DNA from: Deinandra increscens subsp. villosa
Taxonomy: Eukaryota > Streptophyta > Magnoliopsida > Asterales > Asteraceae
Direction: 5' to 3'
Length of the DNA: 64,000 bases
NCBI GenBank assembly: GCA_039602395.1
Contig: JBCNJP010000014.1
Span: forward strand, 496,001 to 560,000
Positions 1 to 12,824 of this stretch are shown here, piece by piece. Within the stretch, counting starts at the first letter, position 1. Every line of letters begins with the position of its first letter. A model generated the notes under the pieces. That model was not told the DNA's origin. It saw only the letters and a program-made list of their open reading frames with translations, and did not search any database. The position numbers and the translations under genes were made by a program.

Positions 1-410
1 TTCGCCAATGCACCCAAGAGTCCAAGACATCCTATTCCATCTAAATCACCCAACATTGGCCCACCAACATTACCAATGAAGAATCCACGGGGCACAAGAA
101 ACTTAACCCCACAAATTAACCATTCCACATGCATATGAACCATCCACCAACATTCAAGAAATTACAAGCCAGCCCCAATAATACTGCCAGAAAATACTAA
201 ACGCTCAAGCCTCCAAGAACCTCCCATATAAAACATCCAACACCAGCCACAAAAACCAGAACCCTGATGCCTTAATATGAAAATGAGGTCCACCTCTTTG
301 CTTCACAGCCCCACCCTGACCCACACGAACTGAAGAAAAAAGGAAACGCACGCAACACAAAATGAAACACCCAACGACACCTACAACAAATAAAAAATGA
401 CCTTGTATAA

Positions 411-530
411 GGCTATGTGTAGTCACCCCATTATAAGGCGTTTTAGAGGAAAAAAACGCTAGACACCGCCTCTAAAGGTGTTTTAGGGTGACGTTATGGT
501 GCTAGCATTATGATTGCAACAGACTTGTTT
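411..530. mobile_element. PIF/Harbinger-type MITE end (relic)
   Basis: The stretch begins TAA then GGCTATGTGTAGTCACCCC, the same terminus seen on complete Harbinger-type MITEs elsewhere in this window (50219 and 53098). The expected opposite terminus was not found nearby, so this is probably a truncated copy. Bases 1-410 hold no recognisable gene; short open frames there lack any domain. Confidence 0.4.
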
Positions 531-654
531 CAAACTTCTATTTTTTTTTCTCAACCACTTAAACAACTAATTCTCCGTGTTTGCATATCACTTATTCAAT
601 GCACATTTTTCACCATATCTACAAAAACACACGCCCCATCATTTTCTTTTTTCA

Positions 655-1290
655 TTTTTTTTAACGACAAACTTTATTAATAAGGGTTAGTAAGAATCTA
701 AAACCGTGAGAAAACACAACACACCCATCTTACAAAAACAAACAATACAAAACATCAACAACCTCCAAATGAAAATTAACCTACATCAAAAACACACCAT
801 TGAGGCCATTGTATCCTTCCTTTCTTCATTCGTCTCATAATCCAAAAGGTATCCCAGTACTTTCACATCTTCTACAATTTTTTCAGCACTTGTTTGGTTT
901 CCTTTAAAGATTAGAGCATTCTGTTCGCTCCAAATGCACCACACACCACCACCATTATGATACATTTGAAAACCTCCTTTTCAAAGCCGGCCAGTTTATC
1001 AACTCTGCCGTTTGGATTAGCTCTTTTATAGTCGTTATCTCCTTCGAATAGACATGGCACCACATCAAGATTCTCCTCCATATCTCCATCACAAAACTGC
1101 AATGAAGAAATAAATGTATCACCGACTCTTCTTGTTCACCACAAAACCTGCATATGATATCTTGCATCGGGATTCCTCTTTCCTTGAGAGCTAGCTTAAC
1201 TGGAAGCAAACCCATCTCTGCTCTCCACATCGTGATGTTGATCTTTTTTGGTAACCATATTTGGTAATCACTTTTTTTTATATAGCACAA
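655..1290 (-). mobile_element. LINE retrotransposon 3' end, zf-RVT region (truncated, decayed)
   Basis: Read on the minus strand, 1290-955 encodes the zinc-binding region found after the reverse transcriptase of plant L1-type LINEs: W-RAEMGLLPVK, then CRFCGEQEESVIHLFLHC and a following W/C pattern. The frame then shifts and continues as CIWSEQNALIFKGNQ to a stop near 790. The 3' UTR ends TTTGTCGTT followed by an A run (T run at 655-662 on the plus strand). The reverse transcriptase core is missing, so this is a 5'-truncated copy with at least one frameshift. Confidence 0.8.
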
Positions 1291-1711
1291 CTTATAACAG
1301 AAATAATTGCACTACTCGATTTCTCGGAACCACCAATTTTCAATCTTTGATATTATTTTGTGATAACCATTTTAAAAACTCACAATTACCTTTAATACCT
1401 TATTCAACAATAAATGACCGGATAAAACGCAGCTTACGTGAAAAACACCTACTAAAATGGTTCAATATATTCCAATGCAATGTTAATCTGGGTTCATAAA
1501 AAATGATTTATTTCAATATCATTTCGGGACAGTGTTTTATATAGTAGCCTCTTTTTAATCCTTCAAACTAGAAATACATAATAGCAAACAAAAATGTAAC
1601 TTCATTGTATCAAAACAAACAAAAATAGTAACCAGAAGAGGCTGATTTCTACCAAATATGAAATAGTCAGTAAAAACAAGACAAAAGCTACAGCAGACAA
1701 AACACCATATC

Positions 1712-3358
<1,647 letters not shown>

Positions 3359-3407
3359 GGTTGATCTTCTCACACAGGATCTGGATGGAGGCGGACTGAT
3401 TTGAGAA

Positions 3408-3496
3408 TTAGGGTTTTATATAAGTATATATGTTTTAGGTGGTAGGTTTGGGCCGTCGCAGTTATAACTGGGCCAGCTTATCAAATCGGTTGGGCC
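3408..3496 (-). promoter_or_regulatory. RPL23 promoter: telo-box plus three site II motifs
   Basis: On the minus strand AAAACCCTAA (telo-box) lies at 3417-3408, about 50 bases upstream of the RPL23 start codon. Further upstream are three TGGGCC/GGCCCA site II motifs at 3449-3454, 3469-3474 and 3491-3496. A telo-box next to site II motifs is the known signature of plant ribosomal-protein and other growth-related promoters, bound by TCP-type factors. The function is inferred from this pattern. Confidence 0.8.
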
Positions 3497-3539
3497 TCCT
3501 TTGTAAAGTTAAGATGACACAAAATTACCAATTGGTTCC

Positions 3540-3795
3540 ATAAATCCCAAACCGGTTTGGGCTCTCAAACCGGTTTGGACCAACCCGGTTCCCAAACCGG
3601 TCAAACCGAACCGGTTTCAGTCGGTTTGGGCTAGGAACCGGTTTGAAACCGATTTGGGCTAGGGATTTTTCACAAGGAAACCGGTTTCCAAACCGAACCG
3701 GTTTCAAGTCAAACCGGTTTTGACTCAAACCGATTTTGGTCAAAACCGGTTCCTACACCGAACCGGTTTCTATTTCAAACCGGTTTTTGCACCTC
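3540..3795. repeat. Degenerate AACCGGTTT-rich minisatellite
   Basis: About a dozen copies of the palindrome AACCGGTT or near variants, spaced irregularly by about 15-25 bases, lie just upstream of the RPL23 promoter. Some copies are extended (CAAACCGGTTTG). No coding potential is evident. Confidence 0.8.
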
Positions 3796-3825
3796 TATTT
3801 CATTCTATATATTTTCAATAACCCT

Positions 3826-3998
3826 TTTTTTTAAACGTTTAACTAATGCTATTTACATCAACTGAACATATTTTCAGGGAAAACCACCTTCATAAGTGGC
3901 CGGATGACACTTGTTAGGCTTATGGATCGAACTTGTGACCTCTCAGTCCCGAGTCTTCATCTCATCGCCAATACCATTCCGTCAAATAACTAATGGTT
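3826..3998 (-). mobile_element. tRNA-derived SINE with target-site duplication
   Basis: On the minus strand the element carries an A-box-like TGGTATTGGCGATGAG, then a B-box-like GGTCACAAGTTCGATCC, the RNA polymerase III internal promoter layout of plant SINEs. It ends in an A-rich tail (T run near 3825-3832 on the plus strand). AATAACCCT at 3817-3825 and 3999-4007 forms a 9-bp target-site duplication. Confidence 0.75.
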
Positions 3999-4091
3999 AA
4001 TAACCCTCGCTCGTGATGCATGTAGTAGCAACCAATCAACCATCATTCTATCAGATTGTCTGAGCAACGCTTCTATCGGACAATAATGTAT

Positions 4092-4540
4092 CTAAGGCAT
4101 CTATAACCACATTTTATTCCACTGAAAGAGAGGACACATGGCATCTGGGCCACATCGTAGTCCACTGAATAAGTCTTGCGATCTCTCTTCAAAGTTCTAA
4201 CCTTTGGGTCTTTACAACATTTTTCATCGAGAAAATAGATGTTAGAGTTGCCAATAACTCTTGCATAAAGGTGACTGGATGAAGATATAGTCTTAGTTAG
4301 TTTCGAAAAGTTGGTATGCCACTAATCATGGTTGGAGCGTGGCATACCATACCAACTTTTTTAATCCAACTCATATCATATTTCTTTGGGTCATCTTTTT
4401 AGTAAGAGTTATTGACAACTCCAATATCTCGCTTCTTGATGAAAAATGTCATCAACTCATTCATTAGACTACGATGTGGCCGCAAATGTCATGTGTCCCT
4501 TCATTCTGTGAAATAGGAGTGGCTATAATTGTCTCAGTGT
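4092..4540. mobile_element. Foldback (long inverted-repeat) element
   Basis: An arm at about 4092-4265 is repeated inverted at about 4403-4540. Matching landmarks are GGCCACATCGTAGTC against GACTACGATGTGGCC and ATTTTTCATCGAGAA against CTTGATGAAAAATGTC. The spacer is about 140 bases with no gene. It looks like a foldback MITE; exact ends and target duplication were not resolved. Confidence 0.65.
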
Positions 4541-4696
4541 TCGACAAAACCCTAGTTCAAATTGTCGGATACAATGATGGTGAGCTTGTTGTTAGAATTT
4601 TCAATAACTCCCACAAAAAATATGAATGGAAATAGATAATCTAAGTTGGTTCTAAAATAATACATGCCATTAACCATGTATTGTCTAAGAGACGAC

Positions 4697-5359
4697 CAGT
4701 GGCGAATCTAGGAATTTTTCTTATGGGGTTCGGAACTTTTTAATAGTCGATTATTTATCACTAAATATTGTTTTTTCTCGGTTCGATTCAGGTCGGATCA
4801 TGTCAGATCGAGTAATATTAACATATTTAAATCCAAATCAAGTATTTGACCTCCAAACTAATATAAAATTATTAAAATATTCGACCAACAATCTAGTATT
4901 CCGGCAAATAACCAACATTCAAAAAATTTAGCAATTAATCAAATTATCAAATAATAAACTAGAACTTTAAAAAAGTTCCCCTAAACAAAAGACTTGAGGC
5001 TCTTTAGAATCTAATTCGAAAGAGGGGCGACACCGATAGCAACTATGATTTCGCTAATATAATTGTATGAAATAAGTTTTATAAAAAGCTAATGATTAGG
5101 TTGAAATCTAAACGTGATCGTAAAATTTTAAATAATTATTGAGTATTTTAATAATTGAGTTTTGTGTATGAATTTAAAAATTGGACTAAAATATAAATAT
5201 GTACTTAAATTATATTCGTTTTATATTTGTAAAACTTTAAAGTTTTAATTTTTTTTTTCTTTGTGTCGATCTGATCAAATTTGCATCGAGTCGATCTGAA
5301 AATTTCATGAGGGTCGGTATAAAAAATTATTGGGGATCGGTTGGGATTGGACGCCACTG
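4697..5359. mobile_element. Non-autonomous hAT-like element
   Basis: It starts CAGTGGCGAATCTAGG and ends GGACGCCACTG, so the ends are inverted CAGTGGCG. Flanks GAGACGAC (4689-4696) and GAGCCGAC (5360-5367) match at 7 of 8 bases, fitting the 8-bp duplication of the hAT superfamily. The same terminus occurs at 30775. The interior is AT-rich without a transposase. Confidence 0.7.
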
Positions 5360-5759
5360 GAGCCGACACATTGTGATTGGTGACCCAGGGTTTACTGGAA
5401 AACCGAAGAAGAAATGTCGATGTTTAAGAACCGACTACATACTCTGACACTCCTACATAAGTTTCGACGAAAATCATATGAACTTCACAGGTTGTGTCTA
5501 AAATTTAACAATACATATTAATCATTAGAGTAAGGCAACATTTGATCAAATTATAGTTTCAAATCACATAACTAATGAATTGATATGACGTCGGGTCGGT
5601 TGATATTAAGATTGAAAGGTTGATTCATTTGAGAAAATAATCGGGTTATTAAAAAAATGAAATACAAAACATATCAACATATCTACGAAACAAACAAAAT
5701 TTACAAAAACTTTTCAGTTTCGAATTAAAACAATTAGACTACAATTATCTTACTCAACA

Positions 5760-5990
5760 AAATACATATACAAGTAATCAAAAACTTCTTTGCATACAAC
5801 ATTAGATGTTTTATTAATAAAGTTACCATCATTATCAAGAATTGCTAGTTTGAGTCTCTCTCTACTTTTGACTCTTGACAAAGTCATGCACAGTTGACCA
5901 TGAGAAAATACTCGATGCTTCAAAAACAAACCAACTCTTGATCACTATTGCCCTTCACTTTTATTTATTGTCATAGCAAAAGCATACATC
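5760..5990 (-). pseudogene. Helitron Pif1-type helicase C-terminal remnant
   Basis: The minus-strand translation reads AMTINKSEGQ, a stop, then VGLFLKHRVFSHGQL, LSRVKSRERLKLAILDNDG and NKTSNVVCKEVF. This is the C-terminal end of the helicase domain of plant Rep/helicase Helitrons (AMTINKSQGQ and ALSRVKSR motifs). A stop and loss of the rest of the protein show it is dead. Flanking sequence 5360-5760 is AT-rich with no gene. Confidence 0.8.
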
Positions 5991-6101
5991 AAGAGGAAAC
6001 TATCTTCTTATGGTGGAAAAAATAAAATAAATGTAAGTGGCGTATACACATATATATATATAAACTATAAATAAAGAATATTATTATGACTTTGTATACA
6101 A

Positions 6102-6440
6102 CAAGATGGTGACCCGCCCGCGCTTCGCGGCGGGCCACCCATTTATCTATTAGTTTAAGTAACAAACGTAAGGGGTATAAAACGTAAAAGTGTAAAAGTT
6201 TTGTGGTCAAAGTAGGACACCACAAAAGTTAAATGTGTAAAACATTGATGACTCAAGTAGAAAACTTTAGTGTTAGAAAACATAAATGCATAAAACATCA
6301 GTGGCTAAAGTAAAAGAAAAATACATAAAAATCAAAGTATAAAACCTCTAGGGTATAAAATGTACAAATGTAAAAGTATAACTAAAAAAGTGGTAAACTA
6401 TACTATGTCTTTCTAATTCCTATTCCTATTGTAATATATA
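6102..6440 (-). mobile_element. Helitron-like 3' terminal region
   Basis: On the minus strand a GC hairpin (GCCCGCCGCGAAGCGCGGGC) is followed by GGGTCACCATCTTG and then T, the layout of a Helitron 3' end, although the terminus reads CTTG rather than the canonical CTAG. Inward is the 'GTATAAAACGTAAAAG' repeat sequence also found at 13.8-15.3 kb. The 5' end was not found. Confidence 0.55.
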
Positions 6441-6987
6441 TAATTACATATAAGAATCTACATATCTGAGATTGTTATTAAGAGATGGCTTTTGGCATAT
6501 TCAAAATATCCGAAACATTTGGATAATATGATTAAATGTACACTTGTAGAAAAAATAGAGACATGCTTAAACCAAAACCTATATGGACCCATTAAATGTA
6601 AATGACTGTTAATCACCACCTAAAGTCTGATAACATAAGAAAAGAAAATATAAGCGTAAGGGGTATATCCTGTGAGTAGCCCCTTAGTTCTCCTTTAGGG
6701 TGTATGCTAATGATGATGAATCGCAGAGGGTATGCGAATTAGAGAAAGAGAGTAGAGAGAGGGACGAATTCTATGTGTGGTGATTAACCTCTAATCTCTC
6801 TAATAAGGCCCTATATATACACCCAAGAGGAAACCCTAGTCTATCATTAAGGGCAATTATATCCATCAAATAAATGTTTGATAGGGTTAATTAGGTAATT
6901 GATCATTTAAGATAAATGACTAAAGACCACATATTATTTTTAATTATATATATATATATATATATACAAAATACATATATATATATA
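6441..6987. other. AT-rich stretch, no gene seen
   Basis: Nothing coding is recognisable. Around 6810-6840 CTATATATACACCC resembles a TATA box with a short leader and could be a piece of an LTR. The stretch ends in a (TA)n tract (about 6940-6987) that flanks the next element. Confidence 0.4.
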
Positions 6988-8439
6988 TAGGGAAAAGATA
7001 AATTGGAACCCACCTTGAGTTGGAGAAACCTTGGAACCCACTTTCTAACCCTTGATCAACTTCATCCAAAGGCTCTTGTTTATTCTCCATTTTCGAATTA
7101 TTTTATCACACTTAATTAGATAACAAAGTTACTTTTAGGGGTAGAAAGGTAATGTTAACATCCATTTTTTAATATTAATCAGACTTTGACAGTGTACTTC
7201 ATCAACAACCTTCACCATTTCCTTTAATTATTTAAAAATTTCATCAGATACCCATTCATTTTCAAGTCAATCTTCTCTCTAAAAATATAGACAAACTTCT
7301 TTCTCGTCATTTGTCAAATGAATCTAATGTGTATTTGACTTCATTTCACCCAAATCAAAAATTGAATTCAAATCAGATTTGGGGGTTCATTTCGAGTAGA
7401 TCTCGTCGGATCTATGGGTTATGAAGTGCAGAGAGTAGATGAGGAAGGTAAAGTCAGGTATAAAGAAGAAGAACGCCGGAGATGTTGTCGAAACGCCAGA
7501 GATTTGAACCTCTATCGTGCTCCGCTCCGCCCCAGAGATCTGAACCGCCGTTTTCTTTTCATCGCCGTTCTCTCTCTGTGTGTTTCTCACTACATTTTCG
7601 CCGGAAACTTAGCCGTCGGCGAAGACGGCGTCGTCTTCCTCGTTCCGCGAGGCACAGATCCGTGACTTTCTCTCGGCGACGACGACGCCGTCTTCCTCGT
7701 GTTCTCCGGCAACGGTGAGCTCCCGTTTAAAGACCGATTTACTCGAGCATCTCACAGATCCGTGACTTTCTCTCGTTCCGGCGAGGTACAGTGGCGGAGT
7801 CCAGGACGACGATGGTATACGAGGTGGTAGTCGGTTGGGTAAACCGATATCTTGAATTCTTGATTATTTCATCGTAATCCATCTCGTTTATGTTTTTTGC
7901 GATCAGATATTTGAGATTTGTATGTTTTTTGCAGAAATCCCCTACATTTCATACCATGGGTACGTCACAAATCCATCTACATTTCATACTTTCATATAAT
8001 ACTTGTACTGTACAACTACATGATGCACTTTTATGTTTATGATTTGTCGGTACTAGAAGAAGGTTGGCCCACTCTATAATTATCTTTCTTTTAAATAGAA
8101 TTTACATAAAACAAAAAAACAAAAAGCTAATACATCAATTAATTTTTGTTTCACGTTAATTTCATTTATTAAACAATTTGTCACTCAATTTGTGTAATTT
8201 GGTGATTTTCAGGGGGTGCGTGTGGTTACTCTCTGCTCTATGTAACTTTTAAAGATGAGGTACAAACTCAATACTTCAATATTGTTTTTATTGATTATTC
8301 TTTTAAATACATTAATGGTATATGGATTTGTTTGGTAAATTTAAGTTTATTTATATCACTACAGTATTTGATGGGTAGTATTTGATTGATTAGTGATTTT
8401 ATGTAATTTAGTTTATATTTGTATCTACATATGTAACTT

Positions 8440-9260
8440 TTTTGATATTGAATATGTTACTTTTTTATGTTACATGTGTAACTTTTTTAATATTAAACAT
8501 ATGTAACTTTACCTGTGTACCATTTTTTAAATTGAATAAGCATGCTACATGATATATTTAAAACTGTTCATAAAAACTACATATGTAACTTTTTTGATGT
8601 TCAATATGCAACTTTTTTGATGTTTTTTTTTTAATTTTTGTTTATATACCATGTTTTAAATGCACATATCAATTAAACTTGCTTCTTGAATTTTTTTACT
8701 GTTAAAAGTTCTTTAAAAAGTGATAAAATGTCTTGTTGATATGTTTAATATTGTTCATACAAGTTACATATGTAACTTGTTTGATAATGCTACATATGTA
8801 ATTTTTTTAGTTGAATATATAACTTTTTGGTGTTTTTTTTAAACTTGTTTGATAATTCAACATGTGTAACTTTTTTGATATTGAATATGTTACTTTTTGA
8901 GGTTAACTTTTTTGACATTGAATATGCTACATGTGTAACTTGACGATATGTTTAATATTGTTCATATACAAGTTACATATGTAAGTTGTTTGATAATGCT
9001 ACATGTGTAACTTTTTTTATATTGAATATGTAACTTGATGTTCAATATGTAACTTGTTTAATGTTTTTTTTTGTTTATAAAACCATGTGTTAAATGCATA
9101 TATCAATTAAACTTGTTACTTGATTTTTTTTTCCAATAAAAAATCCTTAAAAAATGCTAAAGTGTCCAATGGATATGTTTAATATTGTTCATACAAGTTA
9201 TATATGTAACTTGTTTGATAATGCTATATATATAACTTTTTGGTGTTAAATATGTAACTT
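8440..9260. repeat. Dispersed ACATATGTAACTTTTT repeat block
   Basis: Many copies of TACATATGTAACTTTTTTGA and diverged forms alternate with 'ATTGAATATG', spaced irregularly over about 800 bases. Related GTTACGTATGTAA copies continue near 9560-9720. The block is non-coding. Confidence 0.7.
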
Positions 9261-9769
9261 TTTGATGTTTTTTATTTTTATTTTTGTATATACCATGTGC
9301 TAAACGCTTAACATAATTTCTAATAATATATTTTAGTTACATATGTAGATAAAACTAATGGATTTTGTGTTTCTTTTGTAGGTGAATGCATTTTTTTGTG
9401 TCAAATATGAAGATGATTATCAAGAACTGAAGCATAAATAGTTTTATAAGTTTTTGTAGCTTGTTATATTTTTTTTGACAGTTTTTTTTATATATTTTGT
9501 TTTATCAAAATATATATTGTTAATTGTGTTCGGTTATTTGACATCAGACATAGAAAACTTACGTATGTAATATTTCACATCATAGAAAATAAATACACCC
9601 GACGCTGAAAATTATCAAATTTTATTTTATATCAGCCCAAATAAGTTATGTATGTAAGATTTCATATTTGATCAAATAGTTACACTCCCAGTCAAAAAAG
9701 TTACGTATGTAACATTTCGTATCTATAAATACGTGTTCTATATTCTTGTGATTTTAAAAATTTTTAAAA

Positions 9770-9920
9770 GGTAAAAGAAAGAAATCTGGAAAAGGATAGA
9801 GGATGGATGCAAAGAGAAGAGAGGAGAGAGAGATAAATAAAGAGAGAGGAAAGAGGAGAGAGAAAAGAAGAGAGAGGAGAGAGGAGAGAGAAAAGAAGTG
9901 AGAGGAGAGAGGAGAGAGAA
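9770..9920. repeat. Polypurine GAGAGA tract
   Basis: Nearly pure A/G on the plus strand (GAGAGGAGAGAGAAAAGAAG repeated with variation), interrupted by few pyrimidines. It is a low-complexity tract near the right arm of the 3.06-kb element. Confidence 0.85.
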
Positions 9921-10041
9921 TGGATATTTTACTTTCTTACCCTTGAAACCAATCTCAAGAAACAAGATGTGGACAATTCTGAGCCCTTGATTTGGGTTCC
10001 AAATGGTTCTCCAACTCAAATTGGGTTCTAATAAACCCCAA

Positions 10042-10086
<45 letters not shown>

Positions 10087-10089
<3 letters not shown>

Positions 10090-10750
10090 GGTTAAGTTCA
10101 ATGGAAAACTAAGTTTTAGTTGGAAAACTGGAAAACCAAAGGAAAAATATATTAAATGAAGGCTATTTAAGTCATTTTGGTGCTCCTTTTTTTTTCTTTT
10201 TTAAATTTCCGTGTCTATCCAACTAATTTCCACCTTACGACCTTAAAAAAAATAAAAAAACTAAAAAAAACTAAAAAAAACTAAAAAAAAAACGTTCTTT
10301 TTTTATGGGTTCGTCCGACTATGTTGCATATATGCAATATTGTATGTTTTTTATATTGCATATATGCAACATATGAAACATACAATGTTGCATATATGCA
10401 ACATACTATTTTGCATATATGCAACATGTGAAACATACAATGTTGCATATATGCAACATACTATTTTGCATATATGCAAAGTATGCAACATACTATGTTG
10501 CATATATGCAACATAGTCGGATGGACAAGATGAACAAAAAAAAACGTTTTTTTCTCTTCTTTTTTTTTTGTTTTTTTGTCTTTTTTTTTTCTTTTTTTGT
10601 TTGTTTTTTAAAAAGTTATCATGTGGATATATGTGAAACCAAAAAAAAAAAAAAAAAATTTGTCAAATTACCCAAATAGCCTTCATTTAATATAACTTTC
10701 CTTTGGTTTTCCAGTTTTCCAAATAATAGTAGTTTTCCAAGGAACCTTAT

Positions 10751-10754
<4 letters not shown>
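10087..10754. mobile_element. 668-bp inverted-repeat element flanked by (TA)n
   Basis: It starts TAGGGTTAAGTTCAATGG and ends CCTTATCCTA. The arms are inverted repeats of about 100 bases, sharing TGGAAAACTGGAAAACCAAA and TATTAAATGAAGGCTATTT. (TA)n arrays flank both sides (10047-10086 and 10755-10804). The middle holds the TTGCATATATGCAA array and poly-T tracts. No protein is recognisable. Confidence 0.75.
10320..10520. repeat. Array of TTGCATATATGCAA palindromes
   Basis: About eight copies of TTGCATATATGCAA or close variants in 200 bases, separated by ACATACTATT, ACATGTGAAACATACAATG and similar. Each copy is self-complementary. Confidence 0.85.

Positions 10755-10804
<50 letters not shown>
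10755..10804. repeat. (TA)n microsatellite
   Basis: Pure alternating TA. Similar arrays at 10047-10082 and 10987-11030 separate the three inverted-repeat elements. Confidence 0.9.
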
Positions 10805-10810
<6 letters not shown>

Positions 10811-10981
10811 TAGGTTCAAATGAGAACTTTTTCTTTTGAGAACTTTTGAGAACCAATTTGGGCTACTAATTTTCAAGGGGGGAGCATTCAAATTCATGGG
10901 GGGTTTTCCATATATATAAACTAGTGGCTAAGATTAGTTCTTTTTAGTTCTCAAACTCAATTAGTTCTCAAATGATCCTCT

Positions 10982-10986
<5 letters not shown>
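10805..10986. mobile_element. 182-bp MITE flanked by (TA)n
   Basis: It starts TAGGGTTAGGTTCAAATGAG and ends CATTTGAACCT-type inverted sequence reading ATGATCCTCTCCCTA. The arms carry repeated TTGAGAACTTTTGAGAACC. A second copy of the family, 183 bp and mostly in the opposite orientation, lies at 35606-35788, and a half copy at 44812. Confidence 0.8.
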
Positions 10987-11031
<45 letters not shown>

Positions 11032-11802
11032 CTAGGTTAGAACCCGTGTATCAAACGGGTTTGAAATAGTAAAATTGATATAATTCACGATTCTCTATAT
11101 ATTCTTCTTTTATTTTAAAGAGTACGATGGAACAATAAACGGATATAACCATCTTATATAGTGAAACATATCGCTTTTATATAAAATTTATAAATAATTT
11201 TATTATAAAAATTACAGAGTACATTACTTAAAATAACAATATTTATTTACAAATCTGTAAAAATTTCTTTGTATACAACATTTGAAGTTTTATTTGTCAC
11301 ATTGCCATCTTTATCAACGATTAATAGTTTAAGTCCGGATCTACTCTTCACTATTGACAATGCTACGTACAACTGACCATGACTAAAAACGAGGTGTTAG
11401 TGCACTAAACATGTTTGTTTTGTTATTTAGTTAGAGATCATCAGGAACACAATGTTAGTGCAAATACCTTCTACAAATATCAACATGGTTGAATAAAAAG
11501 CAACAGAACTTAACATTACTGAATTTGAATAAAAAAGCTAACAGGTAATCATCACGAGCAAATATGAAACGACATTGCATATCCTAACAAATTTACATGA
11601 TTATAAAAAATGCAACATGAAAAACATCATAACCGTTGGATCTGAAATAGATTTACATGATTAAAGAATGCAACATGCAAGATGCAACATGATCAAAACT
11701 TACCAAATTATTAGAACATTGCTTAAGTTAATAACACCATAAATGAGTGATCTGTTAAGACAAATGAAGTATAAATGAGTGATCTAGTTATAATTTACAA
11801 AC

Positions 11803-11873
11803 CTTGTCCACATGCATTGCATAATGTTCTTAGGTCTGAAGGCCCACGACACATCAATGTAGTAGACTTTGAG
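11803..11873 (-). pseudogene. Captured GATA zinc-finger exon (ZML/TIFY-GATA type)
   Basis: An exon with acceptor TTGAATCAG before 11873 and donor CAAG/GTTTGT at 11803. Its 71 nt encode SKSTTLMCRGPSDLRTLCNACG, the second half of a GATA zinc finger. The plant ZML (TIFY/CCT/GATA) family has STPMMRRGPAGPRTLCNACG here, with the exon boundary near the same place. The first Cys pair (C-x2-C) is not found next to it, so the finger is incomplete. It lies in the Helitron and is interpreted as gene capture. Confidence 0.7.
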
Positions 11874-12542
11874 CTGATTCAACAGTGTCTACATCTAAAG
11901 ACATGAATAATCAATATGGGATACCAATTAAATGGGCAAGTCTTCTTGAATTCATTCAATTCATATAGAAACAAAGACAACAATAGATTATAGATTTATG
12001 AACTAATCTAATAGCACAAACTTTAAAAAGTTAGTAATGAACAATTTATGCTTAAATGTTAAAACCAAAACAACTTTCTGAACTTTTTGCCATCAAATCT
12101 ATCTCAAAACATGAATAAAAGATTGACTTATATAAAAAACAAAAAGTTTTTATCACCAAAAATCTAAAAACATGAATAATCAATATGGGATACCAATCGA
12201 ATGGGCAAGCCTTCTTTGAATTCATTCGGTTCATATATCAATAGAGACAAAGACATATTACAGATTTATGAACTAATCTAATAGCACAAACTCTAAACTT
12301 TTTGCTATCAATCTATCTCAAAACAAGTTGATATCCCCATAAGAAACATACAATGTTGCTGTTCAATTAGAAAGATCCAAAAAAAAAAAAAAAAAGAGAC
12401 AATTGATTATCCCCATTAGAAACAGACAATGTTGCTATATGAATTCCAATTTTTCTATGCTTTTGGTTCCAAAACCAATTAATATGATTTTGGTTCATTT
12501 CCAAATGTGCACATACATAAAATTACACGCAAGTCAGAGTAC

Positions 12543-12824
12543 CTTTTAGGGATGAAGGTATCTGATCATCGTATTGCTGACCGACTTTCTCATTGATCCA
12601 ATGAAGATGAATTTGGTCTTCATCATAAGATGGAAAATAACCCTTAACTTTATCCTACACATTTGAATATAAAATTTTATAAATAAAAGGATGAAGAAGC
12701 CTCACTGAACCGATTCAAATCAAATTGGATAGTTGATTTACACAAACTGATTAAGCGTGATACATACCATTTCAAAACTGCCGTTACTATTGTGATCGTG
12801 ATTGTTTTCGCAGTCGAACGTCAT
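12543..12824 (-). pseudogene. Captured exons of unknown gene in Helitron
   Basis: Two exons on the minus strand join in frame. Exon 12824-12768 starts with ATG (MTFDCENNHDHNSNGSFEM) and ends at GTATGT. Exon 12654-12543 follows a TAG acceptor, encodes VKGYFPSYDEDQIHLHW and onward, and ends AAAAG/GTACTC. The reading frame is open across both. They may come from the same captured gene as the GATA exon 700 bases downstream, but the protein was not recognised. Whether it is transcribed is unknown. Confidence 0.5.

Larger units (their letters stand above)
6988..10046. mobile_element. 3.06-kb inverted-repeat element flanked by (TA)n
   Basis: It starts TAGGGAAAAG and ends CAACTCTA; the outer about 55 bases are imperfect inverted repeats. 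Both arms contain TTGAGTTGGAGAA between two GGAACCCA-like motifs. (TA)n tracts flank both ends. The interior has a GC-richer stretch at 7480-7720 resembling a captured leader or exon, an ACATATGT-rich repeat (8440-9260) and a polypurine tract (9770-9920). No transposase was recognised. Confidence 0.65.

Noticed and set aside
3826..3998. tRNA gene
   Set aside because: A-box and B-box motifs are present, but there is no cloverleaf or anticodon stem; the target duplication and A tail identify a SINE.
7387..7718. Overlapping frames rich in Arg on both strands
   Set aside because: Opposing and shifted frames are all open because the stretch is locally GC-rich; no domain or splice-consistent gene was found.
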